Source of the DNA: Spirochaeta sp. UBA5339
GTDB taxonomy: Bacteria; Spirochaetota; Spirochaetia; DSM-2461
Length of the DNA stretch: 16,429 nucleotides
Assembly (NCBI GenBank): GCA_002408085.1
Contig: DHQL01000016.1
Coordinates: forward strand, 1-16,429
Direction of reading: 5' to 3'
Positions 1-7,207 of the stretch are shown in pieces (the stretch's first letter is position 1; the number at the start of each line of letters is the position of its first letter). The notes under the pieces are model-generated. The model did no database searches. It was not told where the DNA came from and saw nothing but the letters and a program-made list of their open reading frames with translations. A program made the translations under genes and the position numbers.

Positions 1-29
1 ACATAACATTCAGTTTATTTGCATTGGTG

Positions 30-65
30 GCCTGGCCTGCCAGGCATTGGCAACAATGTTGCCAA
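30..65. repeat. Two back-to-back perfect hairpins
   Basis: Positions 30-45 read GCCTGG-CCTG-CCAGGC, a perfect 6-bp stem with a 4-nt loop. Positions 47-65 read TTGGCAAC-AAT-GTTGCCAA, a perfect 8-bp stem with a 3-nt loop. One base separates them. No T-run follows on either side, so this is not a standard terminator. The function is unknown; it could be a folded recombination site or a protein-binding dyad. Confidence 0.6.
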
Positions 66-118
66 AACTATTCATTGCGTTATTTTCACACTCATTCAAA
101 AACCAGTCAAACATAATC

Positions 119-148
119 GTTATTGTCAGCAACATTGATGACAATAAC
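119..148. repeat. Perfect 10-bp inverted repeat with 10-nt loop
   Basis: GTTATTGTCA at 119-128 is exactly complementary to TGACAATAAC at 139-148. The outer triplets are GTT...AAC, the reverse of the attC order (AAC...GTT), so it does not match an attC site as usually written. Its role is unknown. Confidence 0.55.
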
Positions 149-690
149 CAATGACAATTATAACTGCATGTTCTACAGCCCCATGGTTCTGATCCCAGGG
201 CCATATCAGGGTCAAACATGTTTTGAGGAGCGGCCCCCACAGTAGGATAACCAAACTGACCCATGAATCAAAGTCTTTATCAGGGGTCGTACCAGAAGCA
301 GGCTCAAGCATGATACTGAAATCAATCAGGGTAAAAGAGCAGCGATCACGTCGAAGGCGAATTCCACATACCTCTACCCCTGCCAGCCGCAGCCGAAGGG
401 TCACAGCATATACTTTGATTCAGGCAATAAGCCCGATAAATGAATCCCAAAATATCCATCTTTTCATGAGCCTGTAGAACATAATTTCTTCGTTGTTCTA
501 TATAATTCCTGTTTTCCGACTTAATTGTTCCAGGATTAGTCTGGATTCAATGATATCCTGCTGATAATTCAAGGATAAGCTGCTATAGCCCCTGATATAC
601 TGAATCGGTATAAGCCTTTAATACAGTGTTCAGTTTACTATACACCACAGTTTCAAATTATTAAATTATTTTTACTTTTTCTTTGAATCA

Positions 691-707
691 GTGCCGTAGA
701 CTGGCAC
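691..707. promoter_or_regulatory. Dyad just upstream of intI (GTGCC-N7-GGCAC)
   Basis: GTGCC at 691-695 and GGCAC at 703-707 form a perfect 5-bp dyad, 21 bp before the intI start codon. The position suits a repressor operator or part of an integrase-binding attI region. It does not match a LexA box that I know. Assignment is by position only. Confidence 0.3.
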
Positions 708-728
708 ATTACACAGTTATTATTCATT

Positions 729-1940
729 ATGACTTTTACAGAGTTCCTTACAAACAAGGCTGGCTTATCTCCTAAAGCTGTTCCCTACTACCAGAACTGG
801 ATTGTCCTGTATCAGCGGTATCTGAAGGAGCATGGTGATGACTCCTCGATGATCGGCTTTCAGAAATCCCTGATGCACCGTTATCAGCCCTGGCAGATAG
901 ATCAGGCTGCTGACGCTGTTAAGTACTACAAGTTTTATCAATCCAATACTCATAAGGTAAATAGTGAGGGGAAGGCTCCATCACTTAAGTGGGATGAAGC
1001 TAAAAAGCTGATGCAGGATGTTTTAAGGATGAGACAGAAGTCTCTGCAGACCGAGAAAGCCTATCTTCACTGGCTGCAGAGGTTTAACGTGTCTACGGGG
1101 AAGGAACCTTCTGAGCTTTCCTCGGAGGATCTGAAGAGTTTTATCTCCCATCTGGCTGTTGAAAAACATGTTTCCGGTTCTACTCAGAACCAGGCTTTTA
1201 ATGCACTTCTCTTCTTTTACAGGAATGTTATTGAGGTTTCTGTTGAGAATCTTCAGGAGAGTGTTCGCTCCAGAATACCGGCAAGGCTGCCTGTTGTTCT
1301 TTCAAGGGAAGAGATATCCCGGATTCTGCCTTATCTGGATGAGCCTTATTTTCTGATGGCTTCTCTGATCTACGGGGGAGGTCTCAGGCTGAATGAATGT
1401 CTCTCATTGAGGATCAAGGATATAGATCTTGAAAAGAATACCATCCATGTCATTCAGGGAAAGGGCGGCAAGGACCGGATGACCCTGCTTTCGGAGAAGC
1501 TGAAGCCTTCACTGGAAAAGCATATTGATAAAATCCGGGAAGTATACTGCTCGGACAGGAACTCAGGAAATCCCGGTGTCTCCATGCCCCCGGGACTGGA
1601 GAAAAAGTATCCGAAGGCATCTGTTGAGTGGAGCTGGTTCTGGATCTTTCCCTCCAGGGACTTCAGTCTGAATCCCTACACCTCTCTGCCGGCAAGGCAC
1701 CATATGCACGGAAGCAGTCTTCAGCGGGCATTCAAGCAGGCGGTACGACTGTCGGGGATTACAAAAAGGGCCACCGTGCACACCCTCAGACACTCCTTTG
1801 CGACCCATCTTCTTGAGGCGGGATATGACATCAGAACCATTCAGCAGCTTCTGGGACATGAGTCCGTAGAGACCACGATGGTGTATACCCATGTGGCGGA
1901 GAAGAACAGGCTGGGTGTAATCAGCCCCTTTGACAGATAG
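729..1940 (+). CDS. intI: Integron integrase IntI (tyrosine recombinase)
   Basis: A site-specific tyrosine recombinase that would catalyse attI x attC cassette recombination. It has 403 residues against 337 for IntI1. The extra length is an N-terminal extension (about 1-85, with a YYQNWIVLYQRYL segment) of a type seen in environmental IntI proteins. The SAM-like core-binding domain covers about 90-170 (SLQTEKAYLHWLQRF resembles SLRTEQAYVHWVRAF of IntI1) and the catalytic domain about 185-400. The catalytic set is complete: R220 (GGGLRLNE), K245 (GKGGKDR), H351 and R354 (HTLRH), H377 (LLGH) and Y386 (TMVYTH). The IntI-specific insert is present at about 275-328, including LEKKYPKASVEWSWFWIF and RHHMH, which separates it from XerC/XerD. 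The C-terminus GVISPFD matches GVRSPLD of IntI1. No clear Shine-Dalgarno sequence precedes the ATG, so the exact start is less certain than the family. It converges on the pyrimidine operon. Confidence 0.95.
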   Translation: MTFTEFLTNKAGLSPKAVPYYQNWIVLYQRYLKEHGDDSSMIGFQKSLMHRYQPWQIDQAADAVKYYKFYQSNTHKVNSEGKAPSLKWDEAKKLMQDVLRMRQKSLQTEKAYLHWLQRFNVSTGKEPSELSSEDLKSFISHLAVEKHVSGSTQNQAFNALLFFYRNVIEVSVENLQESVRSRIPARLPVVLSREEISRILPYLDEPYFLMASLIYGGGLRLNECLSLRIKDIDLEKNTIHVIQGKGGKDRMTLLSEKLKPSLEKHIDKIREVYCSDRNSGNPGVSMPPGLEKKYPKASVEWSWFWIFPSRDFSLNPYTSLPARHHMHGSSLQRAFKQAVRLSGITKRATVHTLRHSFATHLLEAGYDIRTIQQLLGHESVETTMVYTHVAEKNRLGVISPFDR

Positions 1941-1955
1941 ATTTGAGAGATAGAG

Positions 1956-1992
1956 AAAAAATCCCGGCCTGCAGGAAGTGTGCAGACCGGGA
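1956..1992 (-). terminator. Intrinsic terminator of the pyrimidine operon
   Basis: TCCCGGCCTGCA (1962-1973) pairs with TGCAGACCGGGA (1981-1992) around a 7-nt loop, with a single C-A mismatch in a 12-bp stem. Read leftward, the hairpin is followed by six T residues (complement of A1956-A1961). It lies 10 bp beyond the stop of the hydrolase gene, so it ends the leftward operon. The rightward side has no T-run to serve intI. Confidence 0.85.
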
Positions 1993-2001
1993 AGAGAGGT
2001 A

Positions 2002-3264
2002 TTACTCTTTGTCGGCCTTGAGCACGGCGTTCAGAAGCACTGTGGCTCCCGAGGTGCAGTGTTCAGGGGTTGAGTACTCGGGTTCACAGTGAGAGAGTCC
2101 GTCTTTGGACTGGACGAAGATCATGGTGCTGGGCAGCATGTAGGCTGCGAACTGGGCATCGTGTCCGGCTCCGGAGTGAAGAACCATATGAGAGACTCCT
2201 GTCTCCTCGGCGGCTTCCTTCACATATGAGAAAAGGGTCTTGTCCCAGTAGACGGTGTCGCGGTTCCACATCTTTTCCACTTCACAGCGGCATCCGGCCC
2301 ACTCTTTCTCGGCGCAGCCTTTTACGATGGCCAGAACCTGGTCAAGGACCTTGGGGTCCTCATGGCGGACATCGATACAGAAGTCCACATAGTCGGGCAC
2401 GCAGGTGTGAACGTTGGGGTGGCAGACTATCTCACCTGTGGTGTAAACCAGTTCGGGGTAGCCGAGCTTGTCTATCTCCTGGTGGAGGTGGCAGATGGTC
2501 TGGGAGGCGGCAAAGAGGGCGTCCTGACGCTTGGGCATGGGGAAGGTTCCCGCATGTACGGTCTGGCCGTAGAAGCGGAAGCGGTAGTTGAACATGCCGA
2601 GAACACAGTCGACTACTCCCACATCCTTTCCCGCATCCTCGAGGATGGGACCCTGTTCGATATGGATTTCGAACATACTCTTGTATGTATCGGGGTTCAG
2701 GCGGAACTTCTTGTCCCCCTTGTAGCCCGAGCGGTCCAGGGCGGCGCCGAAGGTGTCCTCACCGTCCAGTACGCTCTTTGAGACCATCATATCATCGTAT
2801 TTGAATTTGCCCTTGATCGCTTCGGGAAGCCAGTCCCAGCAGACGATTCCGGAGACCATCATGGCGGGGGGATAGAGAGAACCCTCTTCGTTGGTCCAGA
2901 TCATGGCGGTCAGGGGGTGTTTGTGTTCAATTCCCTCGGCGGCTACGGTTTCAAGAACCTCCATTGCCGACAGTACTCCAAGGATTCCATCGTAGTTTCC
3001 GCCGTTCTTTACACTGTCCGTATGGCTTCCCATAACGATCCGTTTCGCATCGGGATCTGTTCCGGGCAGGGTGGCATACATATTGGCCACGTCGTCCACC
3101 TCGATCACGGCGCCGATGGCTTCCATTCTCTTGACGAACTCCTTGCGGGCCATGATGTCCTCGGGGCTCAGGGTGTAGCGGGTGATCCCGCCGTGTCCGG
3201 CATCACCGAACTGACTGAAGGTTTTAATCTTGTCAGTCATTCTCTCCAAACTGCATGTATTCAT
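2002..3264 (-). CDS. M20-family N-carbamoyl-amide hydrolase, probable beta-ureidopropionase
   Basis: A cytoplasmic two-metal amidohydrolase of the HyuC/AmaB/allantoate amidohydrolase branch of M20. Here it is inferred to cleave N-carbamoyl-beta-alanine to beta-alanine, CO2 and ammonia. It has 420 residues, normal for the family. Visible metal and catalytic positions are H81 (GSHTDSV), D92 (GGNYDGILG), E126/E127 (TNEEG), H201 (EIHIEQGP) and H392 (LSHCEPE). The dimerisation/lid region is around 215-330, and GAGHDAQF is at 365-372. AAGGAGA precedes the ATG and overlaps the stop codon of the upstream aminotransferase (12-bp gap), so translation is probably coupled. It is the last gene of the operon. 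By sequence alone it could act on N-carbamoyl-L-amino acids, allantoate or ureidoglycine; the neighbouring preA and dihydropyrimidinase favour the ureidopropionate role. Confidence 0.85.
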   Translation of the reverse strand: MNTCSLERMTDKIKTFSQFGDAGHGGITRYTLSPEDIMARKEFVKRMEAIGAVIEVDDVANMYATLPGTDPDAKRIVMGSHTDSVKNGGNYDGILGVLSAMEVLETVAAEGIEHKHPLTAMIWTNEEGSLYPPAMMVSGIVCWDWLPEAIKGKFKYDDMMVSKSVLDGEDTFGAALDRSGYKGDKKFRLNPDTYKSMFEIHIEQGPILEDAGKDVGVVDCVLGMFNYRFRFYGQTVHAGTFPMPKRQDALFAASQTICHLHQEIDKLGYPELVYTTGEIVCHPNVHTCVPDYVDFCIDVRHEDPKVLDQVLAIVKGCAEKEWAGCRCEVEKMWNRDTVYWDKTLFSYVKEAAEETGVSHMVLHSGAGHDAQFAAYMLPSTMIFVQSKDGLSHCEPEYSTPEHCTSGATVLLNAVLKADKE

Positions 3265-3276
3265 ATTGATTTCTCC

Positions 3277-4614
3277 TTACTCTTTAACAAGTGTGTCCGT
3301 GTACTCCAGAGCCTTGCTGATGGCGGCTACGGAACGGTCGATCTCCTCTTTTGTGATAATGAGAGGGGGTGCCATAAAGATGAAGTCCCACTTGCAGAAG
3401 CAGTAGAGACCGTTTTCAAACATGATCTTCGAGAGCTCTCCGGAAACATTGCGCTTTCTGTCGGTAAAACCGGCAAGCTCCGCCTTTGTCTCCCTGTTCT
3501 CAGTCAGTTCGATACAGGCCCAGAGTCCCTTGATCCTCACATCTCCGATGGAGGGGTGTTTGTCCTTAAGTTTCAGAAGCTCCCCTTCCAGGTAGTCGCC
3601 CTGTTTGGCGGAGGCTTCGATCAGGTTGAGTCTCTTGTACTCTTCGATATTGGCGATGGCCGTGGCGCAGGCCAGGGCGTGTCCGCCGTAGGTGAGACCG
3701 CCCATAAAGGGGTGATTCCAGAAGAAGTCCCAGATCTTTTTAGTCCAGATCATACAGCCCAGCTGCACATAACCAGAGGTGATTCCCTTGGCGGTGGTCA
3801 TAATGTCGGGGACAACATCGAAGTGCTCGATGGCGAACCATTTTCCAGAGCGTCCCCAACCTCCCATGGTCTCATCGATAACCATCAGGATGCCGTACTG
3901 GTCGCAGAGTTCCCTCACTCCCTGCATAAAGCTTTTGGAGGGAATGATGATGCCGTTGGTTCCGACGATGGGCTCCATAAAGATTGCGGCGATGGTATGG
4001 GGACCATCAAGCATAATCTGGGTTTTCAGGGCCTCAAGGGCCCTGTAGTTGGCTTCCTCCTCTGTGGTAGAGCCGAAGGGACAGCGGTAGGGATAGGGAC
4101 CGAAGAATTTGACGGCTCCCGAGATTCCCGGCTCTGCAGCCCAGCGGCGGGGATCACCTGTCAGGGTGATGGCTCCGGCTGTGGCGCCGTGGTAACTTCT
4201 CCAGCAGGAGTAGACCTTATGACGGCCGGTATAGGCACGGGCTGCCTTGATGGCGTTCTCAACGGCCTCGGCTCCGCCGTTTGTGTAAAAGACGTAGTCC
4301 AGATCACCGGGAGTGACCTCGCTGATCATCTGTCCCAGCTTCGCCTTGGGCTCGGTTCCGAATCCTGTACCCACATAGCAGACCTTGTCCATCTGGGCCT
4401 TCATGGCCTCCTTTACATGGGTGTTGTTGTGTCCCAGGTTTACATTGAGAAGACCGGAGCAGAAGTCCACATACTCCTTGCCGTCGGTGTCATACATCAT
4501 AACCCCGTCGGCGCGGTCGATGATCAGGGGGTGTGCATCTTTCTGTGCTTTCCAGCTGTATACGGTGTGTTCACGGTCCAGTTTTTTCAGTTCATCAGTT
4601 GTCATGTTCAGCAT
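3277..4614 (-). CDS. Class-III PLP aminotransferase, probable beta-alanine transaminase
   Basis: A fold-type I, omega-aminotransferase-class enzyme. It is inferred to move the amino group of beta-alanine to a 2-oxo acid (pyruvate or 2-oxoglutarate), giving malonate semialdehyde. It has 445 residues. Visible landmarks are GGAEA at 113-117 (phosphate binding), SYHGATAGA at 140-148, E214 in MEPIVGTNG, D247 (pyridine-nitrogen aspartate), Schiff-base lysine K276 in TTAKGITSGY, and TYGGH at 308-312. The overall pattern is close to taurine:pyruvate aminotransferases. The usual DEVxTGFGRTG stretch reads DETMGGWGRSG (247-257). The preceding gene's TAA is 3 bp upstream. The AAGGA there sits directly against the first ATG but 9 nt from a second ATG at 4605, so Met4 may be the real start (442 residues). 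Taurine as a substrate is possible but not favoured by the neighbours. Confidence 0.85.
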   Translation of the reverse strand: MLNMTTDELKKLDREHTVYSWKAQKDAHPLIIDRADGVMMYDTDGKEYVDFCSGLLNVNLGHNNTHVKEAMKAQMDKVCYVGTGFGTEPKAKLGQMISEVTPGDLDYVFYTNGGAEAVENAIKAARAYTGRHKVYSCWRSYHGATAGAITLTGDPRRWAAEPGISGAVKFFGPYPYRCPFGSTTEEEANYRALEALKTQIMLDGPHTIAAIFMEPIVGTNGIIIPSKSFMQGVRELCDQYGILMVIDETMGGWGRSGKWFAIEHFDVVPDIMTTAKGITSGYVQLGCMIWTKKIWDFFWNHPFMGGLTYGGHALACATAIANIEEYKRLNLIEASAKQGDYLEGELLKLKDKHPSIGDVRIKGLWACIELTENRETKAELAGFTDRKRNVSGELSKIMFENGLYCFCKWDFIFMAPPLIITKEEIDRSVAAISKALEYTDTLVKE

Positions 4615-4617
4615 TCC

Positions 4618-5721
4618 TTATTCAACAAAGCAGGTGCTCAGGATGTAATTCAGATCCTCTTCTGAGGGTGCAGGCGTTGTATTGGCAATATTTCCGGCCT
4701 TTATGGCGATGGAGGCAAATTTGGAAGCCTCTTCTGAACTCAGTTTTTCTTTGCCAAGAAGGTCTTCCATCACCTTTTCGAAGGCGTCCACACTGTCAAA
4801 TCCCAGGGCGGAGAGAACTTTGGCAACCTCATCGGGTCTCTCTTTCCCGACAAAACGGAAGTACTCAGACATCAGCATTCCGTTGGCCTTTCCGTGGTCA
4901 ATGTCCTTGAAGTAGGTCAGGGAGTAGCCCATGGCGTGAACAGCTGTTGTACCCGACTGGGCGATAACGATCCCCGCCAGGGTGGAGGCATAGAGCAGGG
5001 CTCCCCTCTCCTCGATGGTCAGGGTCTTCTCCTTTGCCAGTTTGGGCAGTATGGGTCCCATAATGGAGAGAGACTCCAGGGCCAGGGACTGTCCCAGGGG
5101 AATGGCCCGAACCGCAAGATAGGCCTCGGCTGAGTGGCTCAGTGCATCCGCTGCAGTGGCTGCGGTGATATGGTAGGGAAGATCCTTTGTATACTTTCCG
5201 TCAAGATAAGCGATCTGTGGGAAGAGCTGGCCAGAGTTAAGATTGCTCTTTGTCTGAAGCTTGTTGTTGGTCAGGATGGAATAGGGAGTAACCTCGCTTC
5301 CTGTTCCCGCTGTAGTGGGGATGGCCACAATGGGGAGAACCTTGTTGAATGTCCGCTGAGAGAGAAGCTGATCATCTGTGACATCTTCTGCAGCCAGTAC
5401 GGCAACAGCCTTGGCGGCGTCCATGGGAGATCCCCCGCCAATGGCCACGATAAAGTCGGCTCCCGCCTCTACGGCTTCTGCGGCGGACTCTCTGACCTCT
5501 TCCAGTGAGGGGTTGGGTTTTACCTTGTTGTGGTAGACCCAGCTGATGCCCTGACTCTCAAGAGCTCCGGTGATATCTGAAAGAGCACCGATTTTTTCGG
5601 CAGAGCTCTTTCCGGTCATTATAAAGGCTTTCTTTCCCAGGGGAGCCATAAGCCCTGCATTTTCCGCCACACAGTCCGTTCCGGACACAATTCTTGTGGG
5701 CATGTAGTAAGAGAATTTCAT
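4618..5721 (-). CDS. Iron-containing alcohol dehydrogenase, probable malonate semialdehyde reductase
   Basis: A group III Fe-dependent NAD(P)-linked alcohol dehydrogenase of 367 residues. In this operon the expected reaction is reduction of malonate semialdehyde to 3-hydroxypropionate, using the aminotransferase product encoded next door. The N-terminal nucleotide-binding domain carries GGGSPMD at 95-101 and GTGSEVT at 139-145. The metal ligands are visible as D192 and H196 (AADALSHSAEA), H262 (AVHAMGYSL) and H276 (DIDHGKANG). A GAGG ribosome site precedes the ATG, 14 bp after the hydantoinase stop, and its own stop is 3 bp from the aminotransferase start. Sequence alone cannot fix the aldehyde: sulfoacetaldehyde, succinate semialdehyde or 1,3-propanediol enzymes belong to the same fold. 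The role is inferred from order and neighbours. Confidence 0.85.
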   Translation of the reverse strand: MKFSYYMPTRIVSGTDCVAENAGLMAPLGKKAFIMTGKSSAEKIGALSDITGALESQGISWVYHNKVKPNPSLEEVRESAAEAVEAGADFIVAIGGGSPMDAAKAVAVLAAEDVTDDQLLSQRTFNKVLPIVAIPTTAGTGSEVTPYSILTNNKLQTKSNLNSGQLFPQIAYLDGKYTKDLPYHITAATAADALSHSAEAYLAVRAIPLGQSLALESLSIMGPILPKLAKEKTLTIEERGALLYASTLAGIVIAQSGTTAVHAMGYSLTYFKDIDHGKANGMLMSEYFRFVGKERPDEVAKVLSALGFDSVDAFEKVMEDLLGKEKLSSEEASKFASIAIKAGNIANTTPAPSEEDLNYILSTCFVE

Positions 5722-5735
5722 TGTTACCTCAAGTC

Positions 5736-7145
5736 TTAAAGAATTTCGTTATCTGCATCTCTGGATACGAAGGCGCCGTATCCCTCTTCACCGAGCCACT
5801 CGCCGTCTTTGACAAGGGTCTTTCCCCGGACCATAACCTGTTTGGGCCAGCCCTTAACGGTCATCCCCTCGTAGCAGTTGTAGTCAACATTCATATGATG
5901 GGTCTCGGCTGAGATTGTATGCTCCATTTCGGGATCAAAGAGAACCAGGTCCGCATGGGCACCTACGGAAACTGATCCCTTCTGGGGATACATTCCAAAG
6001 ATTTTGGCGGCATTGGTGGATGTCACCTCAACAAAGCGGTTGGGAGAGATCTTTCCGCTGTTAACTCCCAGGTGCCACATGACAGGGAAGCGGTCCTCGA
6101 TGCCCGGTACACCGTTGGGAACCTTTACCCAGGACTCCTTACCCAGTTCCTTTCCGGGAATACGTCCGTCCTTGCCGCCTTCAAACCAGAAGGGGCAGTG
6201 GTCTGTGGCCACGGTCTGTACGGTCCCGTCCCTTAGGGCCTTCCATACGGCGGCCTTGTCATCCTCGCCCTTGGGGGGAGGAGAACAGATGTACTTGGCT
6301 CCCTCGAAGTCCTCTGTGTCAATCCAGTCATCGGTGATATGGGTGTACTGCACGCAGGTCTCACCCATTACAGGAAGTCCCTTGGCACGTCCCTTTCTTA
6401 CCGCTTCCAGTCCGTCTTCACAGGCGATATGAACGATGTAGAGGGGGGCATTTGTCATCTCAACAAAGGAGACGGCCCGGGCTGTGGCCTCGGCCTCGAT
6501 GGCCGCGGAATGGGCCACATTATGGTATCCCATTGCGTTCTTTCCCTCTGCCAGGAGTTCTTCGGTCAACAGGGCGATGGCGTCGCCGTTCTCTGCGTGG
6601 ACCATGGTGGTCAGGCCGTGCTCTGCGCTTTTCTTAAGGGCCTTAAGGAAGGTAGTGTCATCCACCTGAAAGGCTCCCTTGTAGGCCATAAAGATCTTGA
6701 GGCTGGACACACCCTCTTTCAGAAGCTCGGGGATCTCTTCGATGGAACTGTCGACAGGATCCGTCAGAGCCACATGGAATCCGTAGTCCACGGCGGCCTT
6801 TCCGACGGCCTTCTTCTTCCACTCCTGTATGGCGTCCACCATTGTCTTACCCTTCTGCTGTATGGCGAAGTCGATATGACAGGTGGTACCTCCAAAGGCG
6901 GCTGCCTTGTGTCCTGTAAAGAAGTCATCAGAGGAGGATGTTCCTCCAAAGGGCATGTCCAGGTGGGTATGGGGGTCGATTCCTCCGGGCATAACAAGGA
7001 GTCCCGCGGCATCGATGACCTCGTCCGCTCCCTCTTCACTCATACCCTGGGCCATGGATGTAATGACACCTTCCTCGATAAGGAGGTCGGATTTAAAGGT
7101 TTCTCCCGCCGTAACGACGGTACCGTTTTTAATCAGTGTTTTCAT
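5736..7145 (-). CDS. hydA: Dihydropyrimidinase / D-hydantoinase
   Basis: A cyclic amidohydrolase that opens dihydrouracil or dihydrothymine to the N-carbamoyl-beta-amino acid, and usually also hydantoins. It has 469 residues, typical of the family. The full binuclear metal set is present at the classic bacterial hydantoinase numbering: H59 and H61 (DPHTHLD), carboxylated lysine K150 with Y155 (SLKIFMAYKG), H183 (MVHAENG), H239 (IVHIACE) and D315 (ATDHCPF). The GTTCHIDFA segment at 86-94 and the C-terminal HADLVLFDPE strand (397-406) are also usual. A GGAG site precedes the ATG. It lies 62 bp downstream of preA, the widest gap inside the operon. Dihydropyrimidine rather than hydantoin is favoured because preA is the adjacent upstream gene. 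Confidence 0.93.
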   Translation of the reverse strand: MKTLIKNGTVVTAGETFKSDLLIEEGVITSMAQGMSEEGADEVIDAAGLLVMPGGIDPHTHLDMPFGGTSSSDDFFTGHKAAAFGGTTCHIDFAIQQKGKTMVDAIQEWKKKAVGKAAVDYGFHVALTDPVDSSIEEIPELLKEGVSSLKIFMAYKGAFQVDDTTFLKALKKSAEHGLTTMVHAENGDAIALLTEELLAEGKNAMGYHNVAHSAAIEAEATARAVSFVEMTNAPLYIVHIACEDGLEAVRKGRAKGLPVMGETCVQYTHITDDWIDTEDFEGAKYICSPPPKGEDDKAAVWKALRDGTVQTVATDHCPFWFEGGKDGRIPGKELGKESWVKVPNGVPGIEDRFPVMWHLGVNSGKISPNRFVEVTSTNAAKIFGMYPQKGSVSVGAHADLVLFDPEMEHTISAETHHMNVDYNCYEGMTVKGWPKQVMVRGKTLVKDGEWLGEEGYGAFVSRDADNEIL

Positions 7146-7207
7146 TCTTGGTCTCCATATGGTTTAGTTGCTAAAAATTAATACTTTCTTTAAGACTCTC
7201 AGCGCCA

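Larger units (their letters stand above)
10..404 (-). pseudogene. Doubtful leftward ORF pair, possibly one frameshifted gene or cassette remnant
   Basis: Two overlapping leftward frames occupy this interval. One starts at a GTG at 404 and runs 92 codons to 126. The other starts at an ATG at 264 and runs 84 codons to 10. Neither start has a Shine-Dalgarno sequence. The first begins with an arginine-rich segment (RLRLAGVEVCGIRLRRDR), and the second is rich in Met, Cys and Trp. A single shift near 264 would join them into one reading of about 130 codons, so a broken gene is possible. I do not recognise either product. They may equally be chance ORFs in non-coding DNA. Confidence 0.18.
1..728. 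other. Gene-poor stretch upstream of the integron integrase, possible attI side
   Basis: This 728-bp stretch has no gene I can support with confidence. It holds several perfect inverted repeats (30-45, 47-65, 119-148, 691-707), and 480-728 is AT-rich. In a canonical integron, attI and the cassettes lie next to the 5' end of intI, which is this side. I looked by eye for attC core sites (RYYYAAC paired with GTTRRRY) and found no convincing pair. Two overlapping leftward ORFs (404-126 and 264-10) have no ribosome binding site and no family I recognise; they are listed separately as a doubtful remnant. Confidence 0.5.

Noticed and set aside
1..728. attC cassette recombination sites
   Set aside because: No pair of RYYYAAC and GTTRRRY cores was found on either strand by eye; the inverted repeats present have the opposite core order.
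2917..4665. A 582-codon open frame on the + strand
   Set aside because: It lies antisense to the hydrolase and aminotransferase genes, has no recognisable domain, and is a shadow of their third-position bias.
6339..7181. A 280-codon open frame on the + strand
   Set aside because: It is antisense to the dihydropyrimidinase, whose metal ligands are all in the other frame.
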